64,000 nt of DNA from Geodermatophilus normandii (lineage in GTDB: Bacteria > Actinomycetota > Actinomycetes > Mycobacteriales > Geodermatophilaceae). The stretch lies in assembly GCF_003182485.1 (NCBI RefSeq), contig NZ_QGTX01000001.1:3550001-3614000 (forward strand), given 5' to 3'. The stretch's first letter is position 1. Every line of letters starts with the position of its first letter. Positions 46,206 to 54,779 of the stretch are shown here, piece by piece. Position numbers and translations under genes: made by a program. Under the pieces are notes generated by a model that had not been told where the DNA came from, made no database searches, and saw only the letters and a list, made by a program, of their open reading frames with translations.

Positions 46206-46242
46206 CCGAGGGGGCGCCCCGCGGTGCGGGACGCCCCCTCGG
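46206..46242. terminator. Hairpin terminator between MerR gene and gcvP
   Basis: CCGAGGGGGCG and CGCCCCCTCGG with an inner CCCGC/GCGGG stem and one mismatch, placed 18 bases after the MerR stop. It would separate gcvP transcription from upstream genes. Confidence 0.75.
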
Positions 46243-46259
46243 GACGGGTCCGGTACGCG

Positions 46260-46835
46260 TCAGGCGGGCTGGGCGCGGCGCCGCCGGCGCATGGCCAGCT
46301 CGTCGTCGGCGGTGTGCAGCGGTGCGCCGTCCAGCCGCTCGGCGGGCAGCTCGGCCAGCTCACCGGACAGCTCCCGCAGCGCGCCCGACACGGCGATCCC
46401 GAAGACGCCCTGGCCGCCGGCCAGCAGGTCGACGACCTCCTCGGCCGAGGTGCACTCGTAGACCGTCGCCCCGTCACTGAACAGCGTGACGTTGGCGAGG
46501 TCCTTGATCCCGCGGTTGCGCAGGTGGTCGACGGCCTTGCGGATGTTCTGCAGCGACACCCCGGTGTCGAGCAGCCGCTTGACCACCTTCAGCACCAGGA
46601 TGTCGCGGAACGAGTACAGCCGCTGTGTCCCCGAGCCGGTGGCGCTGCGCACCGAGGGGGCCACCAGTCCGGTACGGGCCCAGTAGTCCAACTGCCGGTA
46701 GGTGATCCCGGCGGCGGCACACGCCGTCGGGCCGCGGTACCCGACGAGGTCGCTGTCGACCTCGTCGTAGTCCGTCACCCCCACGGCGGCGTCGCTGAAG
46801 AGCTGACCCTGGGAGCCCTCGCTCTGGTCGCTCAC
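46260..46835 (-). CDS. MerR family regulator (Rv1830-like)
   Basis: A 191-residue MerR protein. The winged HTH reads [46 protein letters not shown] (span, about residues 31-76), with the Tyr-containing wing, then [19 protein letters not shown] and a C-terminal domain ([29 protein letters not shown]) without effector cysteines. This matches the Rv1830-type regulator found beside gcvP in mycobacteria. GGAGG eight bases before GTG 46835. Target genes unknown. Confidence 0.88.
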   Translation of the reverse strand: MSDQSEGSQGQLFSDAAVGVTDYDEVDSDLVGYRGPTACAAAGITYRQLDYWARTGLVAPSVRSATGSGTQRLYSFRDILVLKVVKRLLDTGVSLQNIRKAVDHLRNRGIKDLANVTLFSDGATVYECTSAEEVVDLLAGGQGVFGIAVSGALRELSGELAELPAERLDGAPLHTADDELAMRRRRRAQPA

Positions 46836-47081
46836 GTCAGCGTCCTCCTTCGAGTCCCGCCACGGGCGCGGCGGAGCGTCCCGGAGTGCTCCCGCTTCCC
46901 CACGGGTCACACCGGTGTTGTCCGCGACCGTAAGCCGGGCCCTCAGGGCGGTCAACTGACGCGGGCGGCGTGTCGCCCCATCCACCCCGAGAGGGTGGTA
47001 TCGGCACGTCCGCGACCGATCTCGCCGATCCGGGACGCGTGTGACGACTGTGACGCCAGTGGTCCCACGCGCCCCGCGCGT

Positions 47082-47567
47082 TCAGGCGCCGCCGGAGCCC
47101 GAGCCGGCGCCGAAGTCCTCCGGTGAGATCTGGTCGAGGAACTCGCGGAACTTCTCGACCTCGTCCTCCTGCTCGTCGGGGATCTCGATCCCCACCTCGT
47201 CGAGCAGTTCCTCGGCGCCGTAGATCGGCGCGCCGGTGCGCACGGCCAGGGCGACGGCGTCGGAGGGACGGGCGCTGACGACGCGGTCGTCGCCGAACAC
47301 GAGCTCGGCGATGTAGATGCCGTCGCGCATCTCGGTGATGTTGACCGCCTCGAGGGTGGCGCCCAGGGCGCGCACGACCTCGCGCAGCAGGTCGTGGGTC
47401 ATCGGGCGCGCCGGGCGGACGCCCTGCTGCTCGAAGGCGATGGCCGCGGCCTCGACCGCCCCGATCCAGATCGGCAGGTACCGCTCCCCCTGCGTCTCCT
47501 TGAGCAGCAGGATCGGCTGGTTGCCGGGCAGCTCGACCCGGACCCCGACGACTCTGAGTTCCTGCAC
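47082..47567 (-). CDS. Bifunctional nuclease family protein (DUF151)
   Basis: A 161-residue protein of the BFN domain family (Rv1829-like). VVGVRVELPGNQPILLLKETQGERYLPIWIGAVEAAAIAF is the signature N-terminal span, and AVALAVRTGAPIYGAEELLDEVGI the C-terminal block. Plant members have DNase and RNase activity; bacterial roles are unclear. GAGGGAG seven bases before GTG 47567. A Gly/Ser-rich tail ends the protein. It sits between the two MerR genes on the same strand. Confidence 0.93.
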   Translation of the reverse strand: MQELRVVGVRVELPGNQPILLLKETQGERYLPIWIGAVEAAAIAFEQQGVRPARPMTHDLLREVVRALGATLEAVNITEMRDGIYIAELVFGDDRVVSARPSDAVALAVRTGAPIYGAEELLDEVGIEIPDEQEDEVEKFREFLDQISPEDFGAGSGSGGA

Positions 47568-47671
47568 GGTGTTGCTCCCTCAGCTGCGGCGGTACGGGTG
47601 GGCGCCGGTGCGCGGCGGTGTGTTCCTCGGCTGTGGACCGGTCCGGCGGCAGGGTCCACCGTACGCCGGAG

Positions 47672-48439
47672 TCACGGGCGCAACAGGTCCCGGAGGCGTG
47701 CCTCGAGCAGTGCCCGGTGCAGTCGTGCCGACAGCGCGGCGAGCTCGGCCAGCTGCTCACCGGCCCGGGTGCGGGCGTCCTCCGAGCGCGACCGCAGGAC
47801 CGGCGCCAGCAGGGACTCGACCAGGGCGGCCTCGCGCTCGGCGCCGTTGCGGAACACCCGCAGGTGCCGCGGCTCGATGCCGTGGCGCGCCAGTCCGGCG
47901 GCCGCCTGGGCGATCGGCAGGTCACCCGCGGGGTGCCGGCCCTCGCCGTCGGGGGCGAGCAGCCCGAACTGGACGCAGTCGGCGAGCTGGGCCGGCGTCA
48001 GCCCCGCCGCGCGGGCGAACTCCCCGGCCTCGACCGGCCGCGCCGCGGCCGCCGCCGCCTCCTCCGGGGCGGTGCCGCCCGGAGCCGTGTCCTCCTGCGC
48101 CGTGTCGAGCAGGCCCGGGACCACCGGACCGCCGGGCACCGGCTGCCCGCGGTCGAGGGCGTCCAGGTGCTCCTTGATGACCCGCAGCGGCAGGTAGTGG
48201 TCCCGCTGGGCGGTGAGCACGTAGCGCAGCCGGTCGACGTCGGCCCGGGAGAACTTCCGGTACCCCGACGGCGTCCGCTGCGGAGCGACCAGGCCCTCGC
48301 CCTCGAGGAACCGGATCTTGCTGATGGTCACGTCCGGGAAGTCGCCGCGCAGCGCCGCCAGCACCGCCCCGATCGTCAGCCGGGGGGTGCGGGCGTCGGC
48401 GGCGCCGTCCCCGGGCGCGCCGGCGGGCGCAGCACGCAC
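47672..48439 (-). CDS. ftsR: MerR regulator FtsR (Rv1828-like)
   Basis: A 255-residue MerR protein next to GarA. The HTH region LTIGAVLAALRGDFPDVTISKIRFLEGEGLVAPQRTPSGYRKFSRADVDRLRYVL (span, about residues 20-74) is longer than a standard MerR wing, as in Corynebacterium FtsR, which activates ftsZ. A linker rich in Ala/Pro/Glu leads to a second helical domain (VEAGEFARAAGLTPAQLADCVQFGLL) typical of this class. Two nearby GTG codons (48439, 48435 is out of frame) leave the start reasonably clear. Confidence 0.88.
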   Translation of the reverse strand: MRAAPAGAPGDGAADARTPRLTIGAVLAALRGDFPDVTISKIRFLEGEGLVAPQRTPSGYRKFSRADVDRLRYVLTAQRDHYLPLRVIKEHLDALDRGQPVPGGPVVPGLLDTAQEDTAPGGTAPEEAAAAAARPVEAGEFARAAGLTPAQLADCVQFGLLAPDGEGRHPAGDLPIAQAAAGLARHGIEPRHLRVFRNGAEREAALVESLLAPVLRSRSEDARTRAGEQLAELAALSARLHRALLEARLRDLLRP

Positions 48440-48456
48440 GGGACCAGCGCCCCCGG

Positions 48457-48975
48457 TCAGCGGGCGGCGGGCTCGCCGGTGCGCGGGCCGGTGAGGTAGA
48501 CGAGGCGGAACTTGCCGATCTGCACCTCGTCACCCCCGGCCAGGGTCGCGACGTCGACCGGCTCGCGGTTGACGTAGGTGCCGTTGAGGCTGCCGACGTC
48601 GTGCACGGAGAACCCGCCGCCCTCGCGGTGGAACTCCACGTGCCGGCGGCTGACGGTCACGTCGTCGAGGAAGATGTCGCTGTCGGGGTGCCGGCCGGCG
48701 GTGGTGACGTCCTGGTCGAGCAGGAACCGGCTGCCGGCGTTCGGGCCGCGCTTGACCACGAGGAGGGCCGACCCGGCGGGCAGGGACTCCACCGCGCCGG
48801 CGTGCGCGTCGGCGGAGGGCTCGGCCGCCTCGGGGACGTCACCGGTGTCCTCGCCGCCGACCTTCGGGATGACGCTGGTCGACTCACCCACGCGCTCCTG
48901 GGAGAGGGCGGCGCCGCACTGCGCGCAGAAGCGACTGCCCTCGGGGTTGTCGTGGCCACAACGAGTGCAGTGCAC
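48457..48975 (-). CDS. garA: GarA/OdhI FHA-domain regulator with N-terminal zinc ribbon
   Basis: A 172-residue regulator that, unphosphorylated, binds and inhibits 2-oxoglutarate dehydrogenase and controls glutamate enzymes. The phosphorylation site is GESTSVIPKVGG (about residues 30-41), matching the PknB/PknG target (ETTSV in GarA). The FHA fold is GRHPDSDIFLDDVTVSRRHVEF plus DVGSLNGTYVNREPV. Unlike mycobacterial GarA it starts with a zinc-ribbon-type CTRCGHDN...FCAQCG. GGAGG eight bases before GTG 48975. Confidence 0.94.
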   Translation of the reverse strand: MHCTRCGHDNPEGSRFCAQCGAALSQERVGESTSVIPKVGGEDTGDVPEAAEPSADAHAGAVESLPAGSALLVVKRGPNAGSRFLLDQDVTTAGRHPDSDIFLDDVTVSRRHVEFHREGGGFSVHDVGSLNGTYVNREPVDVATLAGGDEVQIGKFRLVYLTGPRTGEPAAR

Positions 48976-49251
48976 GTCTGTCTCCTCCGGTGCAGGGGGC
49001 ACCGCCGCGGGCGAGGGGGTCTGCCGCGGGCGGCCGGCGGACGACGGAACCGGACGGTGCCGTCGCGGGTCGGCCGCCGTGCCGGGCACGGCGGGCCGTT
49101 GGTCATGGAACCAGCGGTGGTCCCGAGGGTCAACCGGACGCCCGGGTGGCGTCCCAGCAGTCCCACGGGGCCGCTCGGGGGCCGGTCGGTGCCGGTCCCG
49201 AGGCGAGCATAGTGATCGCCCCGGGGTCCCCGACCGGCCCGGGGGCCGCGG

Positions 49252-49656
49252 TCAGGACGCGTCGACGAGCGCCTCGTACGCGGCGGCGTCGAGCAGGTCG
49301 GCGGTGGGGTCGCCGCCGTCGCCGGCCACGGTGATCTCCACCAGCCAGCCCTCGCCGTAGGGGTCGGCGTTGATGGTCTCGGGGGCGTCGGAGAGCGCCT
49401 CGTTCACCGCCGAGACGGTGCCGGCCACGGGCGAGTAGACGTCGGACACCGACTTGGTCGACTCGACCTCGCCGATCGGGTTGCCGGGGCCGACCTCCTC
49501 GCCGACCGCGGGCAGCTGCACGAACACGATGTCGCCGAGCGCGTCCTGCGCGTGGTCGGTGATGCCGACCCGCACGACCGTGCCCGACCCCCCGCTCCCC
49601 TGCACGAGCGCCCACTCGTGCTGGTCGGTGTAGCGGCGGTCGTCCGGGGTGGTCAT
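49252..49656 (-). CDS. gcvH: Glycine cleavage system H protein
   Basis: A 134-residue lipoyl carrier. The lipoylated lysine is in EVESTKSVSDVYSPVAG (about residue 70). WLVEITVAG and the C-terminal YEALVDAS helix complete the fold. It shuttles the aminomethyl group among P, T and L proteins. In this window gcvP is five genes downstream on the same strand and gcvT/lpd are absent, so the system is encoded in at least two places. The order gcvH-garA is the mycobacterial one. Confidence 0.97.
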   Translation of the reverse strand: MTTPDDRRYTDQHEWALVQGSGGSGTVVRVGITDHAQDALGDIVFVQLPAVGEEVGPGNPIGEVESTKSVSDVYSPVAGTVSAVNEALSDAPETINADPYGEGWLVEITVAGDGGDPTADLLDAAAYEALVDAS

Positions 49657-49704
49657 GCGGTGTCGTCTCCAGGGGCTCGGGTGGTCCGGCGCCGCCCTGC
49701 GCGG

Positions 49705-50526
49705 TCAGTCGCCGGTGTCGGGTCGAGCGTATTGAGGCTCGTCGAGCGGCCGCAACGCGTCCACCACGACGCGGTCGCGCTGCTCGATGTCGACGGTGCC
49801 GCCCTGGCGCCCCACCCGGTCGACGACGCCGCCGGGGATGCTCATCGCCGTCTGCAGGTCCTGCGGGGAGCCGATGACGACGACCTCGTAGGGCGCCGAC
49901 ACCGCCCGGCCGTCGACCGCCAGGTCGCCCGGGGTGCCGGTCACGGCGGTGGACACGCCGATCCGCACGCCGTCGATCTGCATGGTCTCCGCGCCGGCGC
50001 CGCGCAGCTCCTGGATCGCGTCGAGCAGGTCGGCCACCCGCACCTGCCCGTCGGGGTCGCGGATGGTCATGACCAGGCCGGGGCCCTCGGCGGCGACGGT
50101 GCCGTTGAGGATGGCCAGCGCGTCGGCGCGCTCGCCGGCGTCCTCGAGGGCGGCGGCCGAGCGGCTGTCGGTGTCGGACAGCTCGCGCAGCGCGCTGCGC
50201 TGGTCGGCGATCTGGGCGCGCAGCCGCTCCTCCTCGAGGTCGAGGTCGTCGAGGATGGCGACGAGCTCCTCCTCGCGGGCGCCCTCGAGGGCCTGGCCGG
50301 TGTCGGTGCTGCGCACCTGCACCGCGATGGCGAAGCCGAGCAGCGCGGTGAGGACGGCGATCAGCGAGGCGGCCACGAGCCCCTGGCGGCGGCGCCGGGC
50401 GGGCGCCTGCGCCGGCGTCCCGGCCGCCTCCTCCGCGGGCGGGTCGGCAGGCGCCGAGGCCGGCGCCACGGCGTCGTCGGGGCGCGGCTGCTCGTCGCCG
50501 GCGGCGGGGCGCGGGGTGCCGCTCAT
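49705..50526 (-). CDS. DUF881 membrane protein (second copy, downstream of sbp)
   Basis: A 273-residue protein: a disordered Ala/Pro/Asp-rich cytoplasmic N-terminus, one membrane helix (GLVAASLIAVLTALLGFAIAVQV, about residues 48-70), a coiled-coil segment (EEELVAILDDLDLEEERLRAQIADQRSALREL, span) and a DUF881 domain with GPGLVMTIRD ... RGAGAETMQIDGVRI. DUF881 proteins in Bacillus and Mycobacterium sit with Sbp near division and septum genes. The ATG overlaps the Sbp stop as ATGA, so it is translationally coupled. Confidence 0.92.
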   Translation of the reverse strand: MSGTPRPAAGDEQPRPDDAVAPASAPADPPAEEAAGTPAQAPARRRRQGLVAASLIAVLTALLGFAIAVQVRSTDTGQALEGAREEELVAILDDLDLEEERLRAQIADQRSALRELSDTDSRSAAALEDAGERADALAILNGTVAAEGPGLVMTIRDPDGQVRVADLLDAIQELRGAGAETMQIDGVRIGVSTAVTGTPGDLAVDGRAVSAPYEVVVIGSPQDLQTAMSIPGGVVDRVGRQGGTVDIEQRDRVVVDALRPLDEPQYARPDTGD

Positions 50527-50855
50527 GCCCGGAACAGGTGCCGGCGGATGGCCGCGGCGTTGCCGAAGATGCGGATGCCGAGGACGACGACGACCGCCGT
50601 GGACAGCTGCGCGCCGACGCCGAGCTGGTCGCCGAGGAACACGATCAGCGCGGCGACGACCACGTTGGACACGAACGAGATGACGAACACCTTCGCGTCG
50701 AAGATCCCGTCGAGGCGGGCGCGGGCGCCGCCGAACACCGCGTCGAGCGCGGCGACCACGGCGATCGGCAGGTAGGGCTGCAGCCACAGCGGCACGGTGG
50801 GGTCGAGGAACAGGCCGAGGGCGATGCCCACCGCCAGGCCGATGACGGGGATCAC
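50523..50855 (-). CDS. sbp: Small basic protein Sbp (DUF1290)
   Basis: A 110-residue membrane protein with three helices (IPVIGLAVGIALGLFL, LPIAVVAALDAVFGG, FVISFVSNVVVAALIVFLGDQLG) and a basic end RRHLF. This is the Sbp/DUF1290 family found with the division gene cluster in Bacillus. Start GTG 50855. It is placed between two DUF881 genes with short or overlapping junctions, a conserved actinobacterial trio (Rv1823-Rv1825). Confidence 0.95.
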   Translation of the reverse strand: MIPVIGLAVGIALGLFLDPTVPLWLQPYLPIAVVAALDAVFGGARARLDGIFDAKVFVISFVSNVVVAALIVFLGDQLGVGAQLSTAVVVVLGIRIFGNAAAIRRHLFRA

Positions 50856-50858
50856 CGT

Positions 50859-51737
50859 TCAGCCCCCCGCGCCGCCGGCGGCGGCCTCGGCCGGCTGGCC
50901 GGTGAAGGGGGCGGCGGAACGCAGCTCGGGGACTCCCCCGGCGGGAACGGACAGCTCGTCCTCCTGGGCGAACTCGAATCGCAGGCCGTAGGACTCCGAG
51001 ATGACGGCCAGGGCGTTGACCTCGGGGCTGGCCAGGAACCGCGCCCGGAGCTCCTCCGGGTCGCCGATGGCGCTGATCCGGTACGGGTTGGTGACCGGGC
51101 GGAAGTCGACGAGGACCGCCTCCCCGGCGAAGCGGATGGCGGTGGTGGGGCCCAGCCGCTGGTCGTTGATCGACACCGCCTCCGCGCCGGCGGCCCACAG
51201 CGCGTTGACCACCAGCTGCAGGTCGCCGTCGCGGACGTCGCCACTGCCGTCGTCGCCGCTGCCGCCGACCGGGTCGGCGTCGGCGTCGGGCTCGGCGTCG
51301 GCCAGGGTGACCAGCAGGCCGGGGCCGGTGACCGTGTCCAGGCCGGCGGCGAGCTCCGCGGCCCGGAGGTCGTCGATGGCCCGCTGGCCGACGGCGCTGG
51401 CGGCCAGGGCGTCGTCGCGGGCGTCGGCGACCCGCCCGCGCAGGTCCTCCAGCTCGGCGGCGAGGTCGTCGGTGGTGGCCGACTGCGCGCCGATGTCCTC
51501 GACCAGCGCGGCGCGGACCTCCTCGCGGCCGGCCTCGCCGGAGGCGGCCTGGTCGTAGGTGACGGCGGAGAGCAGCCCGGCGAGGGCCATGGTCAGCGCG
51601 ACCACCAGCGCCCCCGGGCGCCGGCGGGCGCCGTCGGGCGGGTCCCCGGCGGCGCGGGCGGCCTTCGCCTCGGCGGCGCGGGCGTAGGCGGGGTCGAGGG
51701 TCTCGGCGAGCACCTGGTCGAGCAGGGAGGCACCCAT
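50859..51737 (-). CDS. DUF881 membrane protein (first copy)
   Basis: A 292-residue DUF881 protein with a short N-terminal cytoplasmic tail (LLDQVLAETLDPAYARAAEAK), a membrane helix (ALVVALTMALAGLLSAVTY), a long coiled-coil part (VRAALVEDIGAQSATTDDLAAELEDLRGRVADAR, span) and the domain core GPGLLVTLADAEPDADAD ... AGAEAVSINDQRLGPTTAIRFAG. An acidic DADADP/SGDDGSGD insert splits the core. ATG 51737 or GTG 51746 could start it. The stop is three bases from the Sbp start. Confidence 0.92.
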   Translation of the reverse strand: MGASLLDQVLAETLDPAYARAAEAKAARAAGDPPDGARRRPGALVVALTMALAGLLSAVTYDQAASGEAGREEVRAALVEDIGAQSATTDDLAAELEDLRGRVADARDDALAASAVGQRAIDDLRAAELAAGLDTVTGPGLLVTLADAEPDADADPVGGSGDDGSGDVRDGDLQLVVNALWAAGAEAVSINDQRLGPTTAIRFAGEAVLVDFRPVTNPYRISAIGDPEELRARFLASPEVNALAVISESYGLRFEFAQEDELSVPAGGVPELRSAAPFTGQPAEAAAGGAGG

Positions 51738-51783
51738 GGAGCGCACCCCGCCGCCGCGCGGGGGCGGGCCGGCCGGGTCGCCG

Positions 51784-52485
51784 TCACGGTGCCGGGCGGG
51801 CCGCCGCGCCCGCCCCGGGCCGGGTCCCTCCCGGCGTCCCGGCCCGCTCGGCGCGCACGATCCCGGCGACCTGGACGACGTAGAAGACCCCGGACAGCAC
51901 GTAGAGCGCGCCGCCCCAGATGGTGAACGCGTAGGCCGCCGGCTGCACCCACGCCAGCCAGGCACCGGTCGCGTCGTCGGCCAGGAGGAGCAGCGGGAAG
52001 GCGTAGAGCAGGTTGAACGTGGCCGCCTTGCCCAGGTAGTGCACCTGCAGCGGCTCGTAGCCGTACCGGCGCAGGACCAGCAGCATCCCGCCGAGCACGA
52101 CCTCGCGGCCGACGAGCACGACCACCACCCACAGCGGCACGACGTCGCGCAGCACGAAGGCGACCAGCGTCGCGATGATGTAGAGCCGGTCGGCGGCGGG
52201 GTCCAGCAGCGCGCCGAGCCGGCTGGACTGGCCGAGGACCCGGGCGAGCTTGCCGTCGGCCCAGTCGGTGACGCCGGAGACCATGAGCACGGCGACGGCC
52301 CAGCCGTCCTCGTGCGGCCCGAGCAGCAGCCACAGGAACAGCGGCACGCCGAGCAGCCGCAGCACCGACAGCGCGTTGGGCACCGTCCAGACCCGGTCGG
52401 GCAGCTCGTTGCGGTCCGACACCCGCGGCTCCCGCGCCACCGGGGACACCGGAACCGCGGCCGACGGCCCCTGCGACGACGTCAC
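51784..52485 (-). CDS. CDP-alcohol phosphatidyltransferase family protein
   Basis: A 233-residue membrane enzyme with the CDP-alcohol phosphotransferase motif, seen as DWADGKLARVLGQSSRLGALLDPAADR (span, about residues 77-103; D77, D80, D98 and D102 are the metal and catalytic Asp positions). It joins a CDP-diacylglycerol donor to an alcohol. Six helices surround it. It corresponds to Rv1822 (pgsA2 annotation); whether the acceptor is glycerol phosphate or another alcohol cannot be seen. GGAGGA before GTG 52485. Confidence 0.9.
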   Translation of the reverse strand: MTSSQGPSAAVPVSPVAREPRVSDRNELPDRVWTVPNALSVLRLLGVPLFLWLLLGPHEDGWAVAVLMVSGVTDWADGKLARVLGQSSRLGALLDPAADRLYIIATLVAFVLRDVVPLWVVVVLVGREVVLGGMLLVLRRYGYEPLQVHYLGKAATFNLLYAFPLLLLADDATGAWLAWVQPAAYAFTIWGGALYVLSGVFYVVQVAGIVRAERAGTPGGTRPGAGAAARPAP

Positions 52486-52585
52486 TGCTCCTCCACCCCG
52501 CTGCACACCGTGCCCGAGGCTAGTCGACGGACCCCCGTCGCCCTCCCCGCTCGCGGGCTCGCGGCGAGCCCCCGGACGGCGGCTC

Positions 52586-54655
52586 CTAGGCGGGGACGGC
52601 GACCAGGGAGGCCGGGGCCGGCTCGTGGCCGAGCGGCCGCCGGCTGAACGACCCGGTGCCGTGGCTGACCGAGCGCAGCGCCCCGGCGTAGCCCAGCAGC
52701 TCGATCTCGGGGACCTCGGCGCGCACGGTGGTGCGGTCGGAGTCGGCCGCGGCGTCGCTGCCGGTGACCCGGGCGCGGCGGGAGGACAGGTCGCTCATGA
52801 CCGCCCCCACGTGCTCGGCGGGGACGACCACCTCCACCTCGCACCAGGGCTCGAGCACGCGGGTGCCGGCGGCCGACGCCAGCTCGCGGACCGCCAGCGC
52901 CCCGGCGGACTGGAAGGCGGCGTCGGAGGAGTCCACCGAGTGCGCCTTGCCGTCGACGAGGACGAAGGCGACGTCGACCAGCGGCCGGTCGTCGTGCACG
53001 CCCTTGGCGCACTGCGCGCGGATGCCCTTCTCCACGCTGCCGTGGTAGTTCGACGGCACCGCTCCGCCCACGACGCGCTGGGCGAAGGTGATGCCCGACC
53101 CGGGCGGCCCGGGCTCGGCCTCGACCACCACGACGGCGTACTGCCCGTGGCCGCCGGACTGCTTGACCAGCCGCCCGGTGGCGCGCGCCGGACCGGCCAG
53201 CGTCTCCACCATGGGCACCCGCACCGGCACCGTCGTCACCGCGACGCCGTGCCGGGTGCGCAGCCGCTCGAGCAGCACCTCGCCGTGGGCCTCCCCCACG
53301 CACCACAGCAGCAGCTGCCCGGTGTCGCGGGAGCGCTCGACGCGGACCGTCGGGTCCTCGGCGGCCAGCCGGGCCAGCGCCGGGCCGAGCCGGTCCTCGT
53401 CCGCGCGGGAGGCGGCCTCGACCGCGACCGGGTGCTGCGGCACCGGCAGGTCCCAGGGCGGCACCAGCCGGGGGTCGCCGGGCGAGGAGAGCGTGTCGCC
53501 GGTCTCGGCGGTGGTCAGCCGGGCCACCGCGCAGACGTCGCCGGCCGGGCAGGCGGCGACCGGGCGCAGCGCCGACCCCAGCGGGGAGGAGACCGCGCCG
53601 ATGCGCTCGTCGGCGTCGTGGTCGGGATGGCCGCGGTCGGCGCCGCCGTGGCCGGAGACGTGCACCGGCGTGTCCGGGCGCAGGGTGCCGGAGAACACCC
53701 GCAGCAGGGAGACCCGCCCCAGGTAGGGGTCGGTCGTCGTCTTGACCACCTCGGCGACCAGCGGGCCGCCGGGGTCGCACGACAGCGGCGGCGCCGGGGT
53801 GCCGTCGGGCCGGGTGACCGGCGGGCAGCCGTGCTCCTGCGGGGACGGGAAGCCGTGGACGAGGAGGTAGAGCAGCGACTCCAGGCCGACGCCCTGCAGC
53901 GGGGCGGCGCAGAGGACGGGGTGGAAGTGCCCGCGGGCGACGGCGGTCCCGAGGTCGCTCATGAGGTCGCCCTGCACGAGCTCGTCGCCGGCGAGGTAGC
54001 GCTCCATCAGCGCCTCGTCCTCGCTCTCGCCGATGATCCCCTCGATCAGCTCGCTGCGGAGGCGGTCGGCGTCCTCGGCCGCCGCTCCCGGCTCCAGGAG
54101 GTTGACCACGCCCCGCACGGTGCCGTCGGGAGCGCGGTCGACGAGGTGCACCGGGTAGACGCCCGCGCCCAGCGCCGTCCGGCACAGCCGGACGGTCTCC
54201 TCGACGTCGGCCCGGGCCCGGTCGAGCTGGGTGACGACGACGGCGCGCGGCATGCCGACCGCGGCGCACTCCTCCCACAGCTGCACGGTGGACGCGTCGA
54301 CGCCGCCGACGGCGGACACGACGAACAGCGCGGCGTCGGCGGCGCGCAGCCCGGCACGCAGCTCGCCCACGAAGTCGGGGCTGCCGGGGGTGTCCAGCAG
54401 CGTGATCCGGGTGCCCTCGTGCTCGACGGTGGCCACGCCGAGGGTCACCGACCGCTGCTGGCGCGCCTCGACGTCGTCGCTGTCCAGGCACGTGGTGCCG
54501 TCCTCGACCCGCCCGGCGCGCGGGAGGGCGCCGGTGGCCACCAGCAGCGCCTCGGCGAGGGTCGTCTTGCCGGCGCCGGCGTGGCCCACCAGCGCCACGT
54601 TGCGGACCCTCGCCGGCTCCCGCGGCTCCGGTGCCGGGACGACGTCCCTACCCAC
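52586..54655 (-). CDS. fusA2: Elongation factor G-like protein EF-G2
   Basis: A 689-residue translational GTPase-like protein. The P-loop is GHAGAGKTTL (about residues 24-33), switch-II DTPGSPDFVGEL follows, but the guanine motif NKxD reads VTQLDRAR, as in other EF-G2 paralogues. Domains III-V follow, with the domain IV tip region SNYHGSVEKGIRAQCAKGV and the closing VELLGYAGALRSVSHGTGSFS. Such paralogues are dispensable and lack translocation activity in mycobacteria. Its role here is unknown. Confidence 0.93.
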   Translation of the reverse strand: MGRDVVPAPEPREPARVRNVALVGHAGAGKTTLAEALLVATGALPRAGRVEDGTTCLDSDDVEARQQRSVTLGVATVEHEGTRITLLDTPGSPDFVGELRAGLRAADAALFVVSAVGGVDASTVQLWEECAAVGMPRAVVVTQLDRARADVEETVRLCRTALGAGVYPVHLVDRAPDGTVRGVVNLLEPGAAAEDADRLRSELIEGIIGESEDEALMERYLAGDELVQGDLMSDLGTAVARGHFHPVLCAAPLQGVGLESLLYLLVHGFPSPQEHGCPPVTRPDGTPAPPLSCDPGGPLVAEVVKTTTDPYLGRVSLLRVFSGTLRPDTPVHVSGHGGADRGHPDHDADERIGAVSSPLGSALRPVAACPAGDVCAVARLTTAETGDTLSSPGDPRLVPPWDLPVPQHPVAVEAASRADEDRLGPALARLAAEDPTVRVERSRDTGQLLLWCVGEAHGEVLLERLRTRHGVAVTTVPVRVPMVETLAGPARATGRLVKQSGGHGQYAVVVVEAEPGPPGSGITFAQRVVGGAVPSNYHGSVEKGIRAQCAKGVHDDRPLVDVAFVLVDGKAHSVDSSDAAFQSAGALAVRELASAAGTRVLEPWCEVEVVVPAEHVGAVMSDLSSRRARVTGSDAAADSDRTTVRAEVPEIELLGYAGALRSVSHGTGSFSRRPLGHEPAPASLVAVPA

Positions 54656-54779
54656 GGCGGCCGCCGGGCCGGTCGCTGTCCTGGCTGGGGATGCGCACGG
54701 GGACCTCCCGGGCCGAACGGGATGTGGTGTGCCTCACACCCTGCCCCCGGACGCGCGCGGCGGGCAAGCCCCTCGGGAC

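Noticed and set aside
46112-46259. Glycine riboswitch before gcvP
   Set aside because: No paired GGAGAG-type aptamer core could be found; the gap is short and holds only the MerR terminator.
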